This document shows positions 1 through 7,775 of a stretch of 36,373 nt of DNA, in pieces. The stretch is from an uncultured Opitutales bacterium (GTDB taxonomy: Bacteria > Verrucomicrobiota > Verrucomicrobiia > Opitutales > Seribacteraceae), in assembly GCA_905612515.1 (NCBI GenBank), contig CAJQSI010000108.1, positions 1 to 36,373 on the forward strand, written 5' to 3'. The number at the start of each line of letters is the position of its first letter. Positions within the stretch are counted from its first letter, which is position 1. The notes under the pieces are model-generated. The model searched no databases, was not told the DNA's origin, and saw nothing but the letters and a program-made list of their open reading frames with translations. The position numbers were made by a program, and so were the translations under genes.

Positions 1-30
1 CAAAGAGGGCACATTCTAATGGACGACATA

Positions 31-906
31 TCAGAACGAACTTTTAAACTTATGAAAGGCGGTGAGACCAGTTGAAGATACCAATTTGCGAGTGTTCGAA
101 ATACATCTTGAGTTATATTTAGAACGGAAGGAAGAACTAGCCTTGTACAAGGCGATAAATCGAGTGATGTCCTTACTCTTGGAAAAAACGAGAGGGAATT
201 TGAAAAATCTATAGGGGCTGCAGTTCGGATAATTGTTGGATTCAATTAAAACCACAGGAAGACCATTGATGGATATGTCCACAGATGCTCCTGTTGAGCC
301 ACAAAAAAATAAAAGAGGAAGATTTCTTTTAATGAAAGCATCTAGAGGAATAGTATCACTGTCAATACGCACATTAGATCTTTTAGAAAGAACGGTTTTA
401 AGTTGATTTCTAACTTTCTGAATAGTTGCAGGATGTGGCCGAATTATTATAGGCTTATCGTAAAATTCAAGAGCGGAAAGAATTGTAACAAGCATACTTA
501 CTGGATTGTGCATCTCTCCCAGTATAACAATAGGTGAGGAATCACTAGCAGAATAATGGAAGTTTGAAATCTCAGAAATTCGAGAAGCTCCGATTGTTTC
601 AGATATATTTGATGGTGGTAGTATTTCAGAAAATCTGGATGCACTGAAATTACCTTCGCAAAATATCTTGGATGGCAAAAAAAGATTCCTCTCATGTTTA
701 TGCTTGGAGATCACGTGGATAGGAACTTTTGTCCGCCAAGAATGTGCGGGACCGCCAGCAGAATGTTCATGTCCATAAACACTTATCATATTACGGTTAC
801 AACCCAATTTTGAAAGAGCGAAGTTTTGTTCTGAAAAGGGACTAATCGTTGAAAACGGCTGTTTTGATTCTAAGCCCAACACTTTTGACTGCGTCATACT
901 TGACAA
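31..906 (-). pseudogene. N-terminally truncated GT-B-like surface glycan protein
   Basis: The reading frame encodes 291 residues ending at a TGA at 31-33. The C-terminal half has an I-I-I-R-P-H-P motif, then a C-G-S-T-G-A-S-V-D segment followed by G-L-P-V-V-L-I. This pattern occurs in GT-B-fold capsule and lipopolysaccharide glycosyltransferases and related epimerase-like proteins, where it lines the nucleotide-sugar site. The first 35 or so residues, read from about 906 down to 800, are the exact antisense of a conserved methyltransferase core on the plus strand, so they are unlikely to be the native N-terminus. I infer that the real gene lost its 5' part at a junction near position 800. The exact sugar substrate cannot be told. 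A less likely alternative is an intact short protein starting at 906. Confidence 0.5.
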
Positions 907-1240
907 TGTTCTCGAACATGTTCCGGTTCCTATTCAACTAATGCGAGAGATTCATGGCTCTCTTAAAAGCAACGGGAAGGTTTTAATCGTAGTTCCCAAT
1001 GCCAAAGATCTTAGAAAATTCAACCGTAAATGGAAAAATAAACATTTGTTTATCCCTGCTCATATCAACTATTTTACTTACAGGTCTTTGGCACAACTTG
1101 CCCTTAAGACAGGTTATGATTGCGTGAGCTTTAAAGTTAAATTTAAGCTTAAGAAAAGCATTTTATTCAACCTCATCAAAATGTGTTGGAAATTTAATTT
1201 TTTTCCGACGGGCTTGTATGTTGTCTTTGAGAAAAAATAA
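800..1240 (+). pseudogene. 5'-truncated class I SAM methyltransferase
   Basis: An open frame without a start codon runs in from about 779 and ends with TAA at 1238-1240. From about 803 it reads as the middle and end of a class I SAM-dependent methyltransferase: an E-R-A-K-F-C-S-E-K-G-L segment, then F-D-C-V-I-L-D-N-V-L-E-H-V (motif II/post-II type), then L-K-S-N-G-K-V-L-I-V-V-P-N (motif III type). The SAM-binding glycine motif I that should lie about 30 residues upstream is absent. An in-frame TAA at 776-778 closes the frame. An ATG at 941 would only give a 99-residue tail. I read this as a gene fragment cut at the same junction that truncates the minus-strand neighbour, so it is unlikely to be a functional enzyme. 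Confidence 0.7.
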
Positions 1241-1252
1241 GAAGCTCCGACA

Positions 1253-2098
1253 TTGAGGATCTCCGTACTCATGGCAACCTGTGCATCTGATGATTGCGAC
1301 CAATTGCAGGAAGCTCTGCTGAGCGTTTATGATCAGCAAGATATGAAACCTCATGAAATTATTGTTGTTAAGGATGGTCCGGTGGATGATCAAATATCCT
1401 CGGTCTTAAAGGAATGGCATGAAAAACTTCCAGAAGTGCTAAAGGTACTTGCTTTGCCTCGTCGATCAGGATTGGCGGAGGCCTTGAATCTTGGTTTGCA
1501 ATCCTGTTCCGGTGAATTCATAGCCAGAATGGATTCCGACGACATCAGTTATGCCGATCGCTTTCTAAAGCAGTCCAAATATTTAAGAGAGAATCCAGAC
1601 GTTTCAGTTTGTGGTTCTTACGTAAAGCTTTACACGAACAACTTGCAAAACTCTCTAGGAATCCGGCATGTTCCTGCCTCGAACGATGACATCGTGAATT
1701 TTGCCAAATGGAGATGTCCAATGAACCATCCAAGCGTGATGTACAGGAGGTCAATTTTTAAGAAGATTTTAGGATATCCCGTAAATGCCAAAGCACAGGA
1801 TTATGCTTTATGGGCAAAATTAATTCTATCTGGCTATAAATTTGGAAATATTCCCGAAGCGCTAGTTAAGATGAGAATGGGAAAGAACCCCTTCCAGAAA
1901 AGGGGATTCAAGCAATTCATTGACGAGTTGAAAATACTAAGATACCAAAGGAAGATTGGTTTTTTGAACGATTATGAGTACTGCAGAAATGTTTTGGTTA
2001 GGCTTGTCGCCAGAAGCATTCCTGAAAAATTAAGACAGTTGGTTTATAGTTATTCTGACAAAAAAGTAAGATTTGGCCTACGAGGTTTTAAAAAATGA
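1253..2098 (+). CDS. Family 2 glycosyltransferase
   Basis: A 281-residue GT-A glycosyltransferase that should transfer a sugar from a nucleotide donor during assembly of a surface glycan repeat unit at the cytoplasmic face of the inner membrane. The N-terminus R-I-S-V-L-M-A-T is the usual first beta strand. I-I-V-V-K-D-G-P follows near residue 38, and the metal-binding D-S-D-D motif sits in I-A-R-M-D-S-D-D near residue 95. M-N-H-P-S-V-M-Y and a later A-Q-D-Y-A-L-W (acceptor-side acidic residue) match the GT2 clade found in O-antigen clusters. The start is a TTG at 1253, 12 bases after the preceding methyltransferase fragment; the next methionine codon is only six residues in. Its stop overlaps the next ATG (ATGA), so the two are translationally coupled. 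Confidence 0.88.
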   Translation: MRISVLMATCASDDCDQLQEALLSVYDQQDMKPHEIIVVKDGPVDDQISSVLKEWHEKLPEVLKVLALPRRSGLAEALNLGLQSCSGEFIARMDSDDISYADRFLKQSKYLRENPDVSVCGSYVKLYTNNLQNSLGIRHVPASNDDIVNFAKWRCPMNHPSVMYRRSIFKKILGYPVNAKAQDYALWAKLILSGYKFGNIPEALVKMRMGKNPFQKRGFKQFIDELKILRYQRKIGFLNDYEYCRNVLVRLVARSIPEKLRQLVYSYSDKKVRFGLRGFKK

Positions 2099-3588
2099 CC
2101 GATTATAATAATCCCCTTTCTTCGAAATCTTTCTCACTCCCAGAGTCCTTGGATGACAAAAATCAAATAGATGATTTCGTATCAAGGAACTCATCAAGGA
2201 AAATTGTTGTGGTTCAGGGTTTAGGATTCGTTGGAGCTGTGATGTCGCTTGTTTGCGCCAATACTCGAAATGGTGATTATGCTGTGATTGGAGTCGATTT
2301 GGCTACCAAAGAGAGTTTTTGGAAGATTAAATCAATCAATGAGGGATCTTTTCCCTTGGTGGCCGAAGATCCAAAAATTGAGCAATTTTTCAAGAACACC
2401 ATTGAAAAAGGTAATTTCTATGCGACTTATGATTCCTACGCGTATTCGTTAGCTGATGTTGTTGTTGTCGATGTCAACTTGGATGTTCAGAAATTTTCAT
2501 CTGAAAACAATGCTTTAGAAGATTTCGATGTGGACCTGGGTGGGTTTAAGAAGGCTATTGCAGTTATTGGGGAAAATTGTAAGAAAGATGTCACGGTTTT
2601 GGTGGAAACAACAGTTCCTCCCGGGACATGCATCAATGTTGTTCAACCAATTCTGATAGATGAGCTTCGCAGAAGAAATCTTTCCGACGATATGATTAAA
2701 ATTGGTCACTCCTACGAGCGGGTTATGCCGGGACCTGACTACATTGATTCGATTCGTTGCTATCCGCGTGTTTATTCGGGTGTGAATACAGCAAGCGCGG
2801 ATGCAGTTGAAGAATTTCTTAAAACCATCATCGACACTTCATCATGTGAATTAACGCGACTTGAGCATACGAATGCTACCGAGATGGCCAAAGTTTTGGA
2901 AAATGCGTATCGGGCAACAAATATTGCCTTTGTCGTTGAGTGGTCGAGATTTGCGGAGGAAGCGGAAGTCGATTTGTATGAAATCATCAATGCCATTCGC
3001 GTTCGCAAAACTCACTCTAATTTGATGTTTCCAAATATTGGAGTTGGCGGGTATTGCCTAACTAAGGATCCTTTGCTTGCAAGCTGGGCCAGAAAAACAT
3101 TTTTTGGTGCGGATTCTGATTTGGAGATGAGCATTAAGAGTGTTTCCACTAATGATCAGATGCCAGTCTATGCCTATGAAAGACTTAAGGAGGTTTTCGG
3201 GAGTTTGCATGGAACCCATGTCGCTTTTTTAGGAGTATCTTACCGAGGCGATGTTGGTGATACGCGCTTTACTCCTGTGGAATCACTAGTGAATTTAGTG
3301 AAATCAGATGGAGCGAAAGTAAAGTTGCATGATCCTTACGTATCATATTGGCAAGAGCTTTCATGTGAAGTTGAATCTGATATCAATAAGGTACTGGTTC
3401 CTGAACCAAGTTTAGTTATTATATCTACGGCGCACAGCGTTTATAAAAAAGAAGCATTTATTGATAAAATTGCATCTGTTTCGGCTTCGAAAGTTTACGA
3501 CGCTGTTGGCTTGTTAACAAATGAACAGATTCAAAAATTACAATCAAAGCACAGAGTTTCCGTGCTTGGGCGCGGAGATATATCTTAA
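2095..3588 (+). CDS. Nucleotide-sugar 6-dehydrogenase (UDP-sugar dehydrogenase family)
   Basis: A 497-residue UDP-glucose/UDP-GlcNAc/UDP-ManNAc dehydrogenase family protein, which oxidises C6 of a nucleotide sugar to a uronic acid with two NAD+. The NAD-binding G-L-G-F-V-G motif is near residue 42, preceded by an N-terminal extension of about 35 residues. V-E-T-T-V-P-P-G-T and a Y-E-R-V-M-P-G-P variant of the usual S-P-E-R segment follow. The catalytic cysteine lies in G-V-G-G-Y-C-L-T-K-D near residue 320. The C-terminal domain keeps G-V-S-Y-R-G-D-V-G-D-T-R. It is coupled to the upstream GT by ATGA and leads into the SDR gene. Family membership is clear; whether the substrate is UDP-GlcNAc, as for WbpA, or another sugar is inference. 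Confidence 0.9.
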   Translation: MTDYNNPLSSKSFSLPESLDDKNQIDDFVSRNSSRKIVVVQGLGFVGAVMSLVCANTRNGDYAVIGVDLATKESFWKIKSINEGSFPLVAEDPKIEQFFKNTIEKGNFYATYDSYAYSLADVVVVDVNLDVQKFSSENNALEDFDVDLGGFKKAIAVIGENCKKDVTVLVETTVPPGTCINVVQPILIDELRRRNLSDDMIKIGHSYERVMPGPDYIDSIRCYPRVYSGVNTASADAVEEFLKTIIDTSSCELTRLEHTNATEMAKVLENAYRATNIAFVVEWSRFAEEAEVDLYEIINAIRVRKTHSNLMFPNIGVGGYCLTKDPLLASWARKTFFGADSDLEMSIKSVSTNDQMPVYAYERLKEVFGSLHGTHVAFLGVSYRGDVGDTRFTPVESLVNLVKSDGAKVKLHDPYVSYWQELSCEVESDINKVLVPEPSLVIISTAHSVYKKEAFIDKIASVSASKVYDAVGLLTNEQIQKLQSKHRVSVLGRGDIS

Positions 3589-3600
3589 GTAAATTTGCAA

Positions 3601-4641
3601 ATGAAGGAAGTACTAGTTTTAGGTGGCGGTGGATTTATTGGAAGAAACATTGTTGAATATCTAGTAAACCGAAAAGACTGTCATGTGACAGCTGCAGATA
3701 TTCGCGAAGCGTCCAATTGGTCAATGATTGCTGCTGATTCGAAAAAATCACTATACTTCAAACCTGTCCTAGATGATTTTGCAGAGAAAAGTGCTTTTGA
3801 GAAGTTGGACCGACAATTTGACGAAGTGTACATGTTGGCTGCTATTGTCGGGGTCAACCGAACGTTAAGAGATCCAGCTGAGGTTATTAGGGTAAATACT
3901 CAATTAACAATGAACGTCTTGGATTGGGTCGCTAAAAAACCTGTGAAACGAATCCTCTTTTCTTCATCTAGCGAAAATTATGCTGCTACTACTGACCTGT
4001 TTGATGCTGATGTTCCTACTTCTGAATCAATTCCGCTATGCGTTGGTGATGTAACGCATCCGCGTTGGACTTATGCGATTACCAAAATGCATGGGGAGTT
4101 GGCTTTCATTCATTCAGCTAAAGCTTTAAACTATAAGCCAACGATTGTACGATATCAAAACATAATTGGGCCTGAGATGGGTTTCGGGCATGCAATTCCG
4201 CATATAGTTGAAAGGTTCTCGAAGGAAAACGGATCGCCATTTAAGATTTATGGGCATGACCAGACAAGAGCCTTTTGCTATATTGACGATGCCGTGAGAG
4301 GAACGGTCGGAGCAATGGAAAGCGATAATGCTAGGGGGCAGATTTATCACATAGGAAATCGTGAAGAAATCACCATGGAACAACTGACAACTTACATTGG
4401 CGGTTTAATGGATTATTCTGGAAAATATGAACCAGCCGATACTTATCCAGGTTCTGTCGGTAGACGTTGTCCAAATATAGATAAGGCCGTGAATGATTTT
4501 GGCTACTCACCAAAAAATGACTGGAAGGAGGCTGTTAGGCTGACAACCGAATGGTATCAAGAATTTTTCACTTCCGGCAGGATACCCGAATCAGGCGGGT
4601 TTGAACCACCCGAGAAAATTTTGGCAAGCATGACGAAATAA
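3601..4641 (+). CDS. NAD-dependent epimerase/dehydratase (extended SDR)
   Basis: An extended short-chain dehydrogenase that acts on nucleotide sugars, probably as an epimerase, decarboxylase or dehydratase. The Rossmann motif G-G-G-G-F-I-G-R-N is at the N-terminus, a serine-rich S-S-S-S strand end is near residue 120, and the catalytic Tyr-x-x-x-Lys is in Y-A-I-T-K. D-Q-T-R-A-F-C-Y-I-D-D is the usual C-terminal substrate-side segment. I prefer the ATG at 3601 over the in-frame TTG at 3595 because it puts M-K-E-V-L-V-L-G directly before the Rossmann strand; neither has a clear ribosome binding site. It follows the dehydrogenase closely and its TAA shares a base with the ATG of the sugar transferase (TAATG). 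A place in a uronic-acid-derived sugar pathway is inferred from the neighbour. Confidence 0.85.
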   Translation: MKEVLVLGGGGFIGRNIVEYLVNRKDCHVTAADIREASNWSMIAADSKKSLYFKPVLDDFAEKSAFEKLDRQFDEVYMLAAIVGVNRTLRDPAEVIRVNTQLTMNVLDWVAKKPVKRILFSSSSENYAATTDLFDADVPTSESIPLCVGDVTHPRWTYAITKMHGELAFIHSAKALNYKPTIVRYQNIIGPEMGFGHAIPHIVERFSKENGSPFKIYGHDQTRAFCYIDDAVRGTVGAMESDNARGQIYHIGNREEITMEQLTTYIGGLMDYSGKYEPADTYPGSVGRRCPNIDKAVNDFGYSPKNDWKEAVRLTTEWYQEFFTSGRIPESGGFEPPEKILASMTK

Positions 4642-5318
4642 TGCAGAGAACACTAGACGTTGTATTTAGTTTTTCGGCACTTGTATTGCTATCCCCTTTC
4701 CTGCTACCAGTAATTATTATCCTAAGATTTACTGGTGAAGGTGAGGTATTCTATGTGCAGAAGCGTGTAGGTAGGGGAGGGCATGAATTTGGATTACTAA
4801 AGTTTGCGACCATGCTTAAGGATAGTCCAAGCATTGGGTCTGGCGAAATTACCGTTAGCGATGACCCTCGTGTACTTCCATTTGGCAAATTCTTAAGGAA
4901 ATCAAAATTAAACGAGCTTCCTCAAATTTGGAATATTCTTGTCGGGCACATGAGCATTGTAGGGCCACGTCCTATGGTACCTAATACTTATGCCAATTAT
5001 CCTGAGCCTGCACAGCAAAAATTGAATACCGTTCGGCCCGGATTGACGGGGATCGGATCAATTGTTTTTCGTGATGAAGAAAGATTTTTAATCGATCGTG
5101 AAAATCCCACCCAATTTTACAATAATCATATAATTCCGTACAAAAGCGATATCGAGATTTGGTATGTGAAAAACCATTCACTATGTTTTTATTGCAAAAT
5201 TATTTTTATTACAGCTTGGGTAGTTCTTTTTCCAAATTCGAAGCTGGTCAACAAGCTTTTTGCGCATTTGCCCCAAATGCCCGAAGAGCTTTTATTATCT
5301 TGCACCGTCCAGTCTTAA
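4641..5318 (+). CDS. Priming sugar-phosphate transferase (WbaP/PglC type)
   Basis: A 225-residue bacterial sugar transferase (PF02397 type), which moves a sugar-1-phosphate from a nucleotide sugar to undecaprenyl phosphate, the first membrane step of repeat-unit assembly. An N-terminal re-entrant hydrophobic segment (V-L-L-S-P-F-L-L-P-V) is followed by the family blocks F-Y-V-Q-K-R-V-G, L-L-K-F-A-T-M, L-R-K-S-K-L-N-E-L-P-Q-I-W-N, M-S-I-V-G-P-R-P and V-R-P-G-L-T-G-I. The usual K-x-R-T-M reads K-F-A-T-M here. Size fits the short PglC-like class without the N-terminal membrane domain. It ends the 1.25-5.3 kb operon; no obvious terminator follows. It is one of three priming-type transferases in the window. 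Confidence 0.9.
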   Translation: MQRTLDVVFSFSALVLLSPFLLPVIIILRFTGEGEVFYVQKRVGRGGHEFGLLKFATMLKDSPSIGSGEITVSDDPRVLPFGKFLRKSKLNELPQIWNILVGHMSIVGPRPMVPNTYANYPEPAQQKLNTVRPGLTGIGSIVFRDEERFLIDRENPTQFYNNHIIPYKSDIEIWYVKNHSLCFYCKIIFITAWVVLFPNSKLVNKLFAHLPQMPEELLLSCTVQS

Positions 5319-5323
5319 AATAG

Positions 5324-5686
5324 CCTAAGGTTTTGCTGATTCCACCCATTCGACTGCTTTATCGTGGACTGGATGATGCGTTGGGTCCCTTGAGGGAAGA
5401 CCTTACAGCTTTTTTGCTCAGACCAGCGGTTGATCAATTGCATTACTTGAAGGCAACCCGGGGTGCCAAAACCCCTGATTTCTTGATTCGACACAAGGGA
5501 GAAAAAATTGTTTTGGAAGTTGGAGGAGCTAAAAAAGGCAGAACACAATTCAAGGGGATTGTCGCGGATCGAAAGATCGTATTATCCGATGCCGCTCGCA
5601 TTTCCGAAAATCGGTTACCTCTACATTGTTTGGGATTTTTAAAGGGGATCGACACCGTGGTTCATCGAGATGGTGATCCCCTTTGA
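5324..5686 (+). pseudogene. C-terminal remnant of AAA+ ATPase with DUF4143 domain
   Basis: An open stretch of about 120 codons that begins after a TAG at 5321-5323 and has only a TTG (5333) as possible start. From that TTG, residues 15-30 read A-L-G-P-L-R-E-D-L, residues 48-51 P-D-F-L, and residues 61-67 L-E-V-G-G-A-K. It ends L-H-C-L-G-F-L. This matches the end of the DUF4143 nuclease-like domain of stand-alone AAA+ ATPases, where D...E-x-G-G-x-x-K is the conserved core. The P-loop ATPase part, normally about 250 residues upstream, is missing, so I read it as a fragment rather than a gene. It sits directly at the end of the left polysaccharide operon, which suggests that operon replaced the upstream part. 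Confidence 0.6.
5641..5684. repeat. Perfect 10-bp inverted repeat (hairpin)
   Basis: AAAGGGGATC at 5641-5650 is matched exactly by GATCCCCTTT at 5675-5684, with 24 bases between. The inner sequence can extend the stem with CACC/GGTG after a small bulge. It lies over the last codons of the DUF4143 fragment. No run of T follows, so a simple intrinsic terminator is not supported. It may be a rho-independent-like attenuator, a transcript-end hairpin or a chance palindrome. Confidence 0.4.
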
Positions 5687-6135
5687 TGCCCTATGGAAGG
5701 AATAGATCGGGAATGCGCAATTTTATCTTCATGAAACAAACTCCAAAAGAGTCGAAATATAAACCCAACCAAGTCGCAAAGTTGTGATGGAAGAAAACCT
5801 ATATAGAAATGAGCGATGACAAGGAGGACTGGTCGGATTGGGAAGGGGTTGCCGGTGATGGAGTGTCTAGCGATCCATCATGTTCCTACTTGAATGCAGT
5901 CTCTGAAACTATGGAGGAATGGCATTCGAAGGAAGACCAAGATACTTGGGAATCTCTTTAATCCTGCCCAGTAAGGTCCAACTACCTTTTTTCTTTAGTG
6001 TCCTAGTAAGAAGATTCTAATGAACTGTGCCACTAATGTCTATTCTTGAGTATGCTTCCCATTCGTTCCTCGCGTGCCTTGCAAGGTGTTTCATCTGAGG
6101 CTTTTCCTCCAAACTCGGTGGAATCAGTTTCTGAA
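5687..6135. other. Gene-poor spacer between two polysaccharide operons
   Basis: About 450 bases separate the DUF4143 fragment from the promoter region of the WecA-like gene. Apart from the 50-codon ORF at 5809-5961, I see no conserved protein segment, RNA gene or long repeat here. The stretch 5962-6135 holds only short, stop-rich frames. The region looks like decayed sequence left by replacement of neighbouring genes. Confidence 0.4.
5809..5961 (+). CDS. Small acidic 50-residue protein (hypothetical)
   Basis: An ATG at 5809 opens 50 codons ending in TAA at 5959-5961; an in-frame TGA at 5785-5787 fixes the upstream limit. The product is very acidic and tryptophan-rich, begins M-S-D-D-K-E-D-W and ends M-E-E-W-H-S-K-E-D-Q-D-T-W-E-S-L. 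The tail is reminiscent of the E-W-x-S-x-E-D-x-x-x-x-x-x-L ending of many small type II antitoxins, but no partner toxin gene is next to it and no DNA-binding fold can be made out. GGAGG occurs only inside the ORF, and no clear ribosome binding site precedes the start. It could be a genuine small gene, the tail of a lost gene, or chance. Confidence 0.33.
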   Translation: MSDDKEDWSDWEGVAGDGVSSDPSCSYLNAVSETMEEWHSKEDQDTWESL

Positions 6136-6162
6136 TTGACGGATTCAATGTAATGTTATACA
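6136..6162 (+). promoter_or_regulatory. Putative sigma70-type promoter of the WecA-like gene
   Basis: TTGACG at 6136-6141 and TATACA at 6157-6162 resemble -35 and -10 boxes, with a short 15-base spacer. A start site around 6169-6170 would leave only about six bases before the GTG start at 6176, making the message nearly leaderless. That fits the absence of a Shine-Dalgarno sequence before this gene. The spacer is shorter than optimal, so this is tentative. Confidence 0.3.
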
Positions 6163-6175
6163 TAACAATCTTTTA

Positions 6176-7693
6176 GTGACCCCTTCCATCTACAGTTTGT
6201 TCGTTTTGGGTGCCCTTTTTTGTTGCGTACTTACCCCTCTTGTTCGGCATTTTGCAACCAAGTACGGCTTTGTGGATTGCCCCCAGCGGGCTAGGAAGGT
6301 TCATAAGAATGCTGTCCCTCGACTCGGAGGCGCGGCCATACTCTTTTCTTTTCTTCTTGTTCTGTTTTTTGGAGGATTAACCGTGCCTGAGTTGAGGAAC
6401 ACCCTTTGGGGGAATTCTCATGTCGGTGGGGTTGTAGTGCTGGGTTCTCTTTCCATATTCGTGATAGGTGTGCTGGACGACCTCAGTCGTCTTTCCCCCA
6501 GGGTCAAGTTGTTGGGTGAGTTTGTTACTGCCGCTTTGGTCGTCTGGTTTGCAAAGCTTGGGTTTTACGATGTGCAGTTCCTTGGTTTCGGCGACTTGTC
6601 CATTCCCGAATGGATGGGTTTTGGGTTGGCTTGCTTGTGGATAGTGGGAATGGCCAATGCCGTTAATTTGATCGATGGTCTGGATGGTCTCGCTTCGGGA
6701 GTCACCCTTATGGGGTTAACGGCGATTGCATTGGTTGGCTATCTTGCCAGCATACCTCATGTTACTTGGATGGCGACCACTTTGATTGGATGTATTTTAG
6801 GCTTCCTTGTTTTCAATAGCCGCCCCGCGTCTATTTTTTTAGGTGATTGCGGTAGTCTTACGCTTGGATACTTGGCGGGGTGTTTGTCGCTCATGGGAAG
6901 TTTTCGTGGGGATGGTATGATCGACGGTCTCTTCCCTATTTTCGCCTTCTTCATACCTGTCGCCGATTGTGGTTTTGCCATCATTCGCCGAATGTTGCGT
7001 GGACGTTCACCATTTTCTCCGGACATGGAACATTTTCATCATCGCTTGATGACAAGGGGTTTGTCCCATGGCAAAGCTGTTCTGGCTTTGTGGGCGGCAG
7101 CCATGTGTTGTGCTTTTGTTGCGGTAGGAGCCGCCTTTGGCAGAGGGGATCAGTTGACCGCTTTGCTCGTTACCTTTGGCTTGGCTGGTTTTGTGCTCCT
7201 TCGCTATTTGGGTTATTTCCGATTCGATTTTTTCGGGAAAGGCTTGGTTTCTTTGGTGCAGGATCGTGAGACTGCTCGAGTTGCCGAGCAGGTCGTGAAA
7301 GAAGTGGAGGGCATGGTTGCTCTGGCTGATGATTTCGAGGATTTACCTCGTGCCATTGAGCGTGCTTCTGCTGCTCTTGGTTTTGCTGAGGTAAAGATGT
7401 CTTTTTTTCAGGAGGATGGCTTGATAGGGGTGTCATCTGATACATCCACTAGGCAAGTACGAGAAGTGATTCGTTGGACTGACTCGAAATATCCCGGCTA
7501 TTTCCCGCGTGATCGTGCCTTTTCAGCCGAATTTCCTATTAGCGGACTTAGACATGTGTACGGTTCCGTAAATTATCAATTTCTCGATGGTCGGCAAAAC
7601 CTTGAAGTGCATGATGAAATTTTACTCGAGCGCATTCATGACGCTATTTCATCCTTGGCCGGGCGTGTCCGTAGAACCGAAGTAAAAGCCTAA
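6176..7693 (+). CDS. WecA/MraY-family undecaprenyl-P sugar-1-P transferase with C-terminal extension
   Basis: A polytopic polyprenyl-phosphate N-acetylhexosamine-1-phosphate transferase (PF00953 type). Many hydrophobic segments fill residues 1-350. Family motifs are all present: L-D-D-L-S-R at 100-105, N-L-I-D-G-L-D-G-L-A at 164-173, F-L-G-D at 221-224 and H-F-H-H-R-L at 286-291. V-P-R-L-G-G at 47-52 is the usual N-terminal loop. It should start a lipid-linked glycan with GlcNAc-1-P or a related sugar. Residues 362-505 form a soluble extension absent from ordinary WecA or TagO (about 350 residues), with no motif I recognise; it could be a GAF-like or dimerisation domain. The start is GTG with no Shine-Dalgarno, just downstream of a possible promoter. 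Confidence 0.9.
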   Translation: MTPSIYSLFVLGALFCCVLTPLVRHFATKYGFVDCPQRARKVHKNAVPRLGGAAILFSFLLVLFFGGLTVPELRNTLWGNSHVGGVVVLGSLSIFVIGVLDDLSRLSPRVKLLGEFVTAALVVWFAKLGFYDVQFLGFGDLSIPEWMGFGLACLWIVGMANAVNLIDGLDGLASGVTLMGLTAIALVGYLASIPHVTWMATTLIGCILGFLVFNSRPASIFLGDCGSLTLGYLAGCLSLMGSFRGDGMIDGLFPIFAFFIPVADCGFAIIRRMLRGRSPFSPDMEHFHHRLMTRGLSHGKAVLALWAAAMCCAFVAVGAAFGRGDQLTALLVTFGLAGFVLLRYLGYFRFDFFGKGLVSLVQDRETARVAEQVVKEVEGMVALADDFEDLPRAIERASAALGFAEVKMSFFQEDGLIGVSSDTSTRQVREVIRWTDSKYPGYFPRDRAFSAEFPISGLRHVYGSVNYQFLDGRQNLEVHDEILLERIHDAISSLAGRVRRTEVKA

Positions 7694-7728
7694 GCCCGAT
7701 TGGTGGTTTGCCAATGGCTGAAATCCCT

Positions 7729-7758
7729 TTGATATTTATGTGTTTAACGCTCTATATT
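7729..7758 (+). promoter_or_regulatory. Putative promoter before the DPM1-like glycosyltransferase
   Basis: TTGATA at 7729-7734 and TATATT at 7753-7758 are separated by 18 bases, in the 82-base gap after the WecA-like gene. A start site near 7765 would give a leader of about ten bases before the ATG at 7776. This would let the 7.8-9.4 kb genes be expressed separately from the WecA-like gene. Based on box similarity only. Confidence 0.35.
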
Positions 7759-7775
7759 TTTGAGTATCTGTTAAG

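Noticed and set aside
720-812. A C-G-T-A-S segment on the plus strand that could be motif I of the methyltransferase after two frameshifts
   Set aside because: It needs two separate base losses, and the opposite strand reads as continuous protein through the same bases.
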